Source: Anaeromyxobacter paludicola (GTDB lineage: Bacteria > Myxococcota > Myxococcia > Myxococcales > Anaeromyxobacteraceae). From it: a DNA stretch of 64,000 bases. The DNA lies in the NCBI RefSeq assembly GCF_023169965.1, contig NZ_AP025592.1:3968001-4032000 (forward strand), in the 5' to 3' direction. This document shows positions 58,472 to 64,000 of the stretch, one piece after another. The notes below the pieces were generated by a model, which saw only the letters and a list, made by a program, of their open reading frames with translations, ran no database searches and had not been told where the DNA came from. Position numbers and translations under genes: made by a program. The number at the start of each line of letters is the position of its first letter. Within the stretch, counting starts at the first letter, position 1.

Positions 58472-59683
58472 TCAGGCGACCCAGTAGAAGCGGGTCCAGG
58501 CGACGAAGAGCGCCGCCTGGCCCATCGCGAACAGCGTCAGCACCGAGCGGTCGGCCGCCTCGCCCTCGGCGACCTCCGCCAGGGCGACGAAGGCCGGGAA
58601 GAGCACCGCCAGGAAGCGGACGCTCGACATGAGCGTGCCCGAGGTGAGGATGGGCACGAGCGAGAGCAGGGTGAACGCGCCCCCGGCGAAGTGGCGCTCG
58701 CGGAGGAGCCACAGGCCGAGCGCCAGGAAGAGCCCCAGCGCGGCCTGCTCCACCGGGCCCATGTGCGGGTCGTAGCCCGAGGGGAAGAAGAAGGTGCGCC
58801 AGGGCGAGGTGAGGTGGCGGCCCCAGGCCGCCTGGGCGTGGAACAGGGCCAGCGGCTCGCCGGTGACGCGCCAGAGGTTCGCGGCGTGCCCGGCGAGGGC
58901 GAGCGGCGGGAGGAGCAGGGCGAGCGCCTGGGGGAAGGTGCGGCGCGGATCCCAGCCGCGCGCCTCGAGGAGGTGGAAGGCGAGCGGGAGCGCGAGGAGC
59001 ACGCCCGCCGGGCGCGCCAGGCTCGCCGCCGCCGCCGCGAGCCCGGCCAGCCAGAAGCGGTGGCGCGCGCTCGCGAGGAAGGCGGCGGCGCAGCAGAAGA
59101 GGAAGAGGGCCTCCGAGTAGGCGCAGGAGAGGAAGAAGCCGGCCGGGAAGGCGAGCAGGTAGAGCACGGTCCGGCGCGCCAGCGCCGGGTCGGCGAAGCG
59201 CGCGCGGACGTAGGCGTGCACGAGCGCCAGCCCCGCGACGGCGAGGACGTTCGAGAGCGCGACGGCGACCGCGAAGCGGCCGAGCTCGCCCTGCCAGGCG
59301 CGGGGGAGGAGCGCGTGCGCGGCGCGGACGAGGAGCGGGTAGGCGGGGAAGAAGGCGATGTTGCTCTGGGCGTGGGCGATGGGGCCGGTCGCCTTGTAGC
59401 CCCAGGCGGCGAGGTCGAGGTACCAGATCGTGTCCCAGCGCCCCCACACGTCGAGCCAGAGCTGGCGGGTGTAGGAGAAGCCGCGGAGCGCCACCGCCGG
59501 GCGCGGGTAGGTCCAGCTCTGCCCGAACTGGAGCGCGAACCAGGCCACGCCGAGGAGCGCCGCCCGCGTCCACGCGAACGGGAGCAGCACGTCGCGCAGG
59601 AGCCAGCCGGGCGCGGGGCGGGCGGCGGGGCCCGGAGCGGGGCGGCGGCGTGGCCCGGCGAGCGCCGGTCCGGCGGAGGGCAT
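58472..59683 (-). CDS. PIG-V-like mannosyltransferase (GT-C fold)
   Basis: This 403-residue polytopic protein has the PIG-V/GT76 arrangement: the acidic WGRWDTIWYLDLAAWGY segment near residue 80, NIAFFPAYPLLVR and CAYSEALFLFCCAAAFLASA. Eukaryotic PIG-V adds the second mannose to GPI anchors; bacterial relatives are found in several phyla with unknown acceptors. It should use a polyprenyl-phosphate sugar on the outer face of the inner membrane. It stands alone, divergent from the TPR gene. Confidence 0.75.
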   Translation of the reverse strand: MPSAGPALAGPRRRPAPGPAARPAPGWLLRDVLLPFAWTRAALLGVAWFALQFGQSWTYPRPAVALRGFSYTRQLWLDVWGRWDTIWYLDLAAWGYKATGPIAHAQSNIAFFPAYPLLVRAAHALLPRAWQGELGRFAVAVALSNVLAVAGLALVHAYVRARFADPALARRTVLYLLAFPAGFFLSCAYSEALFLFCCAAAFLASARHRFWLAGLAAAAASLARPAGVLLALPLAFHLLEARGWDPRRTFPQALALLLPPLALAGHAANLWRVTGEPLALFHAQAAWGRHLTSPWRTFFFPSGYDPHMGPVEQAALGLFLALGLWLLRERHFAGGAFTLLSLVPILTSGTLMSSVRFLAVLFPAFVALAEVAEGEAADRSVLTLFAMGQAALFVAWTRFYWVA

Positions 59684-59756
59684 GCGCGGGTTCTACCGCA
59701 ACGGCGGGGAGGGCGGAACGAGCTGCAGCCGCGGGCGTCCGATGGCCCCGAGGTCC

Positions 59757-59795
59757 ACCCTCCCCACCGCGCGGGGAGGGCCGGGGAGGGGCCGC
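59757..59795. repeat. CCCTCCCC-type intergenic repeat
   Basis: CCCTCCCCACCGCGCGGGGAGGG is an inverted pair followed by CCGGGGAGGGGCC, as in the unit at 35340-35402. It sits in the 166-bp divergent gap before the TPR gene, which otherwise shows nothing recognisable. Confidence 0.45.
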
Positions 59796-59849
59796 CGTAC
59801 GGCGCCGCCGCTCGACCCGGCGCCGCCTCCGTGCTTTAAGGGCGCCGCC

Positions 59850-60584
59850 GTGTCCTACCTCCTCGGCTTCTGGCTCCTGAGCTTCGTCACCGGCAACCCG
59901 CTCCTGGCCGCGCTGCTGGTCATCGTCATCTGGTGGTCGGCGGACCGCGTCACCTTCGGGCTGCTGCCCGACCCGCTCCGTCACCTGGCGCGCTTCCGCC
60001 GCCGCGCCGAGCTGCGCCGCGCGCTGGAGGCCAACCCGCACGACCGCCGCGCCCGCTTCGAGCTCGCCGAGCTGCTGCTCGATCAGGGGCGCCCGCGCGC
60101 CGCGGTGGAGGTGCTGCGCCCCAACGTGGAGGCCGGCGACGAGGACGTCTACACCGCGTACACGATGGGCGCCGCCATGGCCCGCGCCGGCTTCTTCCCC
60201 CAGGCCGAGCAGGTGCTCGGCGCCGCGCGCGAGCTCGAGCCCGGCTTCCGCGACGGCGAGATCGACCTCGAGCTCGGCCGGCTGCGGCTCGCGAGCGGCG
60301 ACCTCGCCGGCGCGCGGGCGGCGCTGGAGCGGCTCCTCTCGGTGCGGCCCGGCAGCGTCGAGGGTCGCTACTGGCTCGCGCAGGTCGCCGCGGGCGAGGG
60401 AGACCCGGCGGGCGCGCGCCGGCTCCGGGCCGAGGCCTGGCGGGAGTACGCGCAGCTCCCCCGCTTCCGGCGTCGCGCCGAGCGCTGGTTCGCGTGGCGC
60501 TGCGAGCCGTGGCGGCCGGCCGGGGTGGCGGCGGGGATCGTGCTCCTCCTCCTGGTGGTCGGGTCGGCGGTCTGCGGGGGGTGA
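59850..60584 (+). CDS. TPR-repeat membrane protein
   Basis: This 244-residue protein has an N-terminal hydrophobic segment (LLAALLVIVIWWSADRVTFG), three to four TPR units (RRALEANPHDRRARFELAEL; AARELEPGFRDGEIDLELGR; ERLLSVRPGSVEGRYWLAQV) and a C-terminal hydrophobic segment (AAGIVLLLLVVGSAVCGG). GTG at 59850 follows AAGGG by seven bases. The layout suggests a bitopic or hairpin membrane scaffold similar to LapB/PilF-like proteins, but no specific role can be assigned. Confidence 0.75.
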   Translation: MSYLLGFWLLSFVTGNPLLAALLVIVIWWSADRVTFGLLPDPLRHLARFRRRAELRRALEANPHDRRARFELAELLLDQGRPRAAVEVLRPNVEAGDEDVYTAYTMGAAMARAGFFPQAEQVLGAARELEPGFRDGEIDLELGRLRLASGDLAGARAALERLLSVRPGSVEGRYWLAQVAAGEGDPAGARRLRAEAWREYAQLPRFRRRAERWFAWRCEPWRPAGVAAGIVLLLLVVGSAVCGG

Positions 60585-60616
60585 GGGCGGGGCATGCGCG
60601 CCGGCGCCGCCTCGGC

Positions 60617-60622
60617 CACAAT
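60617..60622 (+). promoter_or_regulatory. Candidate -10 box before the EcsC gene
   Basis: CACAAT ends 8 nt before the ATG at 60631, directly followed by GGAGG. The ribosome site is clear, so the -10 reading is only a suggestion. Confidence 0.2.
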
Positions 60623-60630
60623 GGAGGCGC

Positions 60631-61434
60631 ATGCCCTCGCCGCCCCTCACCCCCGCCGACGAGACCGAGCTGACGGCCGCGAAGCGGATCCTCGAGCACC
60701 CCGGCCTCGCCATCCGCCTCGCCGACTACCTCGGCCGGCCCGTCGAGGCGCTCGTGAAGGCGCTCCCGGCGGCGAGCCAGCAGCTCATCTCCCGCGGCAC
60801 CGGCAAGGCGCTCGACGCCTCCCTGGCGCTCGCGCTCCGGACGCTCGACGCGGGCCCGGCCCGCGCGCCGAACCGCTGGCTGCACCGCGGGCTCGCCGTC
60901 GCCAGCGGCGCCCTCGGCGGCGCGATCGGCCTGCCGGGCCTCATGGTCGAGCTGCCGGTCTCGACCACGCTCATGTTCCGCGCCATCGCCGATCACGCGC
61001 GGGCGCAGGGCGAGGACCTCTCGCGCATCGAGGGCCGGCTCGAGTGCCTCACCGTCTTCGCCTACGGCACCGAGACCGCGGAGGACGAGGCCTCCGAGAC
61101 CGCCTACTTCGCCGTCCGGGCGGCGCTCGCGAAGGCGGTCTCCGGGGCCGCCGAGTACGTGGCGCAGCGCGGGATCGCCGAGGCGGTGGGCGACCGCGCC
61201 GCGCCCGCCCTGGTGCAGCTCCTCGCCCGGGTCGCCCAGCGCTTCGGCCTCGCCGTCTCGGAGAAGGCGGCGGCGCAGCTCGTGCCGGTGCTCGGGGCGG
61301 CCGGCGGCGCCGCGGTCAACTCGCTCTTCATGGAGCACTACCAGGGCACCGCGCGCGCCCACTTCACCGTGCGGCGCCTCGAGCGCAGGTACGGCGCGGG
61401 CCCGGTGAAGAGCGCGTACGAGCGGCTCGGGTAG
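60631..61434 (+). CDS. EcsC-family protein
   Basis: This 267-residue protein matches the EcsC family: a helical N-terminus, a Gly/Ala-rich amphipathic middle (ASGALGGAIGLPGLMVELPV, STTLMFRAIADHARAQGE) and the C-terminal GAAGGAAVNSLFMEHYQ...GTARAHFTVRRLE block. Members are small, partly membrane-associated proteins of uncertain function, sometimes linked to ABC transport or stress. GGAGG lies three bases before the ATG. Confidence 0.8.
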   Translation: MPSPPLTPADETELTAAKRILEHPGLAIRLADYLGRPVEALVKALPAASQQLISRGTGKALDASLALALRTLDAGPARAPNRWLHRGLAVASGALGGAIGLPGLMVELPVSTTLMFRAIADHARAQGEDLSRIEGRLECLTVFAYGTETAEDEASETAYFAVRAALAKAVSGAAEYVAQRGIAEAVGDRAAPALVQLLARVAQRFGLAVSEKAAAQLVPVLGAAGGAAVNSLFMEHYQGTARAHFTVRRLERRYGAGPVKSAYERLG

Positions 61435-61503
61435 CGGCGGCGCGCCCGGCTCCGCCCGTCGAAGGCGTGGACGCGCCGGGGCGGCGGGCGTACGCATGGG
61501 GGG

Positions 61504-62973
61504 ATGCCGCTCCCCTCCGCCCTGTACCGCCCCTCGCTCGCGCTCCTCACCGACTTCTACCAGCTCACCATGGCCTACGCGGCCTGGAAGGAGGGGCTGG
61601 CCGACACCGAGGCGGTGTTCACGATCTCCTTCCGGCGCCACCCGTACGGCGGCGGCTTCACCATCGCCGCCGGGCTCGAGCTGGCGGTGGACTACCTCGA
61701 GCACTTCCGCTTCGACGAGGAGGACCTCGCCTTCGTCGCCGCGCAGCGGGGGGCCGACGGCGCGCCGCTGTTCGAGGCCGGCTTCATCGACCACCTGCGC
61801 GGGCTGCGGCTCGAGGTGGACGTGGACGCGGTGCCGGAGGGGACGGCCGTCTTCCCGTACGAGCCGGTCGTGCGCGTGAAGGGGCCCATCATCCCCTGCA
61901 TGCTGCTCGAGACGCCGCTCCTCGACCTCGTGAACTTCCAGACCCTCATCGCCACCAAGGCGGCCCGGGTCTGCCTCGCGGCGCGGGGCGAGCCGGTGGT
62001 GGAGTTCGGGCTGCGCCGCGCGCAGGGCGTGGACGGCGCGCTGGCGGCGAGCCGCGCCGCCTACCTGGGCGGCTGCGCCGGGACCTCCAACGTTCTCGCA
62101 GGCCGGCTCTTCGGGATCCCGGTGAAGGGCACCCACGCGCACAGCTGGGTGATGCTCTTCGACGACGAGCGGGAGGCCTTCGAGTCCTACGCGCGCGCCC
62201 TGCCGGCGAACTGCCTCTTCCTCGTGGACACCTACGACTCGCTCGAGGGCGTGCGCCACGCCGTCGAGGTGGGGAAGTGGCTCCGCGCGCAGGGGAAGGA
62301 GCTGCTCGGGATCCGGCTCGACTCGGGCGACCTCGCCTGGCTCTCCATCCAGGCCCGGCGGCTGCTCGACGAGGCGGGCTTCCAGAAGGCGACCGTCTTC
62401 GCCTCCAACGAGCTCGACGAGCTCATCATCGACAGCTTGAAGGAGCAGGGGGCGCGCATCGCGGCGTGGGGCGTCGGCACCCGGCTCGTCACCGGCCAGC
62501 CCGACGGCGCGCTCGGCGGCGTCTACAAGCTCACCGCGGTCCGCCGGCCGGGCGAGCCCTGGAAGTACCGCGTCAAGCTCTCCGAGCGCGTGCAGAAGAC
62601 CACCATCCCGGGGCTCCTCCAGGTGAGGCGCTTCGTGCAGGACGGGGTGCTCGTGGCCGACGCCATCTACGACGAGTGGAGCGGGCTGCCGTCGCCGGCC
62701 ACCATCGTGGACCCGCTCGACCTCACCCGCCGCAAGACGCTCGACGGAGCGCTCGAGGGGGAGGACCTCCTCCGGCCGGTCTTCCGCGGCGGCGCGCTGG
62801 TCGGCCCGCGCCCCACGCTCGAGGAGGCCCGCGCGCGGGTGCGCCAGCAGCTCGCGCTGCTCCATCCGGGCGTGAAGCGGTTCGTGAACCCTCACCAGCT
62901 CCCGGTGGGGCTCGAGAAGGGGCTCTTCGAGCGGCGCACCGCGCTCGTCCTCGCCGCGCGCGGCGAGTCGTGA
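61504..62973 (+). CDS. pncB: Nicotinate phosphoribosyltransferase
   Basis: This 489-residue enzyme makes nicotinate mononucleotide from nicotinate and PRPP (Preiss-Handler NAD salvage). It shows LLTDFYQLTMAYAAWKEG, FGLRRAQGVDGALAASRAAY, GTHAHSWVMLF with the catalytic His, and LGIRLDSGDLAWLS. Length and motifs fit the bacterial long type. GGGGGG precedes the ATG. The next gene starts 13 nt later, so the two may be co-transcribed. Confidence 0.93.
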   Translation: MPLPSALYRPSLALLTDFYQLTMAYAAWKEGLADTEAVFTISFRRHPYGGGFTIAAGLELAVDYLEHFRFDEEDLAFVAAQRGADGAPLFEAGFIDHLRGLRLEVDVDAVPEGTAVFPYEPVVRVKGPIIPCMLLETPLLDLVNFQTLIATKAARVCLAARGEPVVEFGLRRAQGVDGALAASRAAYLGGCAGTSNVLAGRLFGIPVKGTHAHSWVMLFDDEREAFESYARALPANCLFLVDTYDSLEGVRHAVEVGKWLRAQGKELLGIRLDSGDLAWLSIQARRLLDEAGFQKATVFASNELDELIIDSLKEQGARIAAWGVGTRLVTGQPDGALGGVYKLTAVRRPGEPWKYRVKLSERVQKTTIPGLLQVRRFVQDGVLVADAIYDEWSGLPSPATIVDPLDLTRRKTLDGALEGEDLLRPVFRGGALVGPRPTLEEARARVRQQLALLHPGVKRFVNPHQLPVGLEKGLFERRTALVLAARGES

Positions 62974-62986
62974 CAGACTTTGACGC

Positions 62987-64000
62987 ATGCGAAAGGAAGC
63001 CTTCTTCGGGATGAGCCGCGAGGACTCCCTCGACCTCCTCGCCGACGCCCGCGTGGTCCACCTCGCCACCACCACCCCGGTGCGCCAGCCGGTGCTGCGC
63101 GCCTCGAACGCGGTGGTGATGGAGGGCGCGGTCTTCTTCCACGGCTCGGGCGCCGGCGAGAAGGGGACCACGGTGGGCATGCCGGCGGTGGTCTCGGCCG
63201 AGGAGGTGGTGGCGGAGATCCCGAGCTTCATGATCGACGCCCGGCGGGCCTGCGTCGCCACCACGCTCTACCGGAGCGTGCAGGCCCACGGCCACCTCGA
63301 GCAGGTGAAGGACCGGGCGGAGAAGGCGCGCATCCTCCGCGCCTTCATGGCCAAGTACCAGCCCGAGGGAGGCTTCGAGCCGCTCGAGGCCGAGAGCCCG
63401 CTCTACGGGGCGGCGCTCGACGAGATGCTCGTGCTGCGGATGCCGATCGAGCACCTCGACGGCAAGGCCAAGCTCGGCCAGAACCGCGAGCCGGAGGAGC
63501 TGGCGCGGATGATGGAGAAGCTCTGGGAGCGGGGGCTGCCGGGCGATCCACGCGCCATCGAGGTGATCCGGTCCGCCAACCCCGGCGCGCCGGTGCCGGC
63601 GTTCCTCGACTGGGCGGGAGGCCTGCCGCTCACCTGCGCGCTCGGCACCGCTCCGGCCGACCTCGCCCAGGCCGTGAAGCTCCTCGAGGGCGAGTACTGG
63701 CTCGCCGGGCTGCGGCCGGAGAGCATCGCGCGGGCCCACGAGCTCTCGCAGGCCTGGGTCGGCGCCCGCGACGACGGGCTCGTCATCGCGAGCGCGCGCG
63801 CGGTGAGCGACGGCAAGACCGCCTGGATCTACGACGTGGTGGTGGACCGGCCCTGGCGCGGCCGCGGCCTGGGAACGGCGCTCATGCGTCTCCTGCTCGA
63901 CCACCCCGCCGTGCGCAGCGCCGCGGCGGTGCGGCTCGCCACCAAGGACGCGCAGCCGCTCTACGCCCGGCTCGGCTTCAAGGACGTGAGCGCCTGGAAG
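62987..64000 (+). CDS. PPOX-like (FMN-binding split barrel) and GNAT fusion, 3' end missing
   Basis: The reading frame is open from ATG 62987 to the window end (338 residues). Residues 1-150 resemble the pyridoxamine-5'-phosphate-oxidase-like FMN-binding fold: SLDLLADARVVHLATTTPVR, NAVVMEGAVFFHGSGAGEKG, RRACVATTLYRSVQAHGHLE. A linker of helical sequence follows. From about residue 225 a GNAT domain runs with WIYDVVVDRPWRGRGLGTAL (acetyl-CoA loop RGRGLG) and LYARLGFKDVSAW. The domain order and coupling are unusual. The substrate cannot be inferred; flavin or haem handling by one half and acetylation by the other are family possibilities. Confidence 0.75.
   Translation, partial: MRKEAFFGMSREDSLDLLADARVVHLATTTPVRQPVLRASNAVVMEGAVFFHGSGAGEKGTTVGMPAVVSAEEVVAEIPSFMIDARRACVATTLYRSVQAHGHLEQVKDRAEKARILRAFMAKYQPEGGFEPLEAESPLYGAALDEMLVLRMPIEHLDGKAKLGQNREPEELARMMEKLWERGLPGDPRAIEVIRSANPGAPVPAFLDWAGGLPLTCALGTAPADLAQAVKLLEGEYWLAGLRPESIARAHELSQAWVGARDDGLVIASARAVSDGKTAWIYDVVVDRPWRGRGLGTALMRLLLDHPAVRSAAAVRLATKDAQPLYARLGFKDVSAWK

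Noticed and set aside
59950-63264. Minus-strand open frame of 1104 codons across TPR, EcsC and pncB genes
   Set aside because: Antisense to three recognised genes; composition is that of a shadow frame.

Overview
The window is very GC-rich chromosomal DNA whose gene content fits a myxobacterium close to Anaeromyxobacter (inference). The supporting signs are two DUF4388 signalling proteins, a Ser/Thr kinase fused to a universal-stress domain, a sphingolipid locus, an acetate/TCA gene set with a mitochondrial-type citrate synthase, and GTG/TTG starts with GTGA/ATGA overlaps. No rRNA, tRNA or CRISPR array was seen.

Layout. 1-10 kb: a partial membrane protein, a REP-associated Y1 transposase, actP with its DUF485 partner, a phosphoesterase/kinase pair, two MFS transporters and a sugar-1-phosphate nucleotidyltransferase. 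10.2-11.1 kb: a His-rich PadR regulator behind two palindromic operators. 11.1-21.3 kb: eight minus-strand genes for lipid synthesis. In transcription order they are CDP-alcohol phosphotransferase, GtrA-like protein, class III aminotransferase, Gfo/Idh/MocA oxidoreductase, MMPL/RND exporter, serine palmitoyltransferase, bacterial ceramide synthase and ceramide reductase. 21.35-25.06 kb, divergent: TolC-like channel, MlaC-like lipid carrier, GT39-like membrane glycosyltransferase. 25.07-27.07 kb: a frameshifted HNH nuclease gene between two inverted repeats of about 200 bp, probably an insertion. 27.07-30.08 kb: GT2 glycosyltransferase, Aur1-like PAP2 phosphotransferase, DAG/ceramide-kinase-like protein. 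30.1-41.9 kb: DUF4388 proteins, tsaD, rsmA, panB, panC, smpB with a duplicated tail, HD-GYP-like protein, phosphoesterase, DUF971 and NRDE proteins. 42-64 kb: pckG, treZ, rmuC, an S1-repeat protein, DsrE-like and M23 proteins, gltA, a CPA2 antiporter, acnA, an alcohol dehydrogenase, a PIG-V-like mannosyltransferase, TPR and EcsC proteins, pncB, and a partial PPOX-GNAT fusion.

The most interesting content is 11-30 kb. The Spt, bCerS and CerR trio would make dihydroceramide. An Aur1-like enzyme could move a phospho-head-group (phosphoinositol in fungi) onto it and release diacylglycerol, and the adjacent lipid kinase could recycle that product. The CDP-alcohol phosphotransferase could supply the donor phospholipid. 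MMPL, TolC-like and MlaC-like proteins form a plausible export path, resembling the HpnN/HpnM pairing for hopanoids. GtrA, GT2 and GT39 proteins suggest polyprenyl-linked glycosylation. The trio assignment is strong; the head group, glycosylation and transport links are inference from adjacency.
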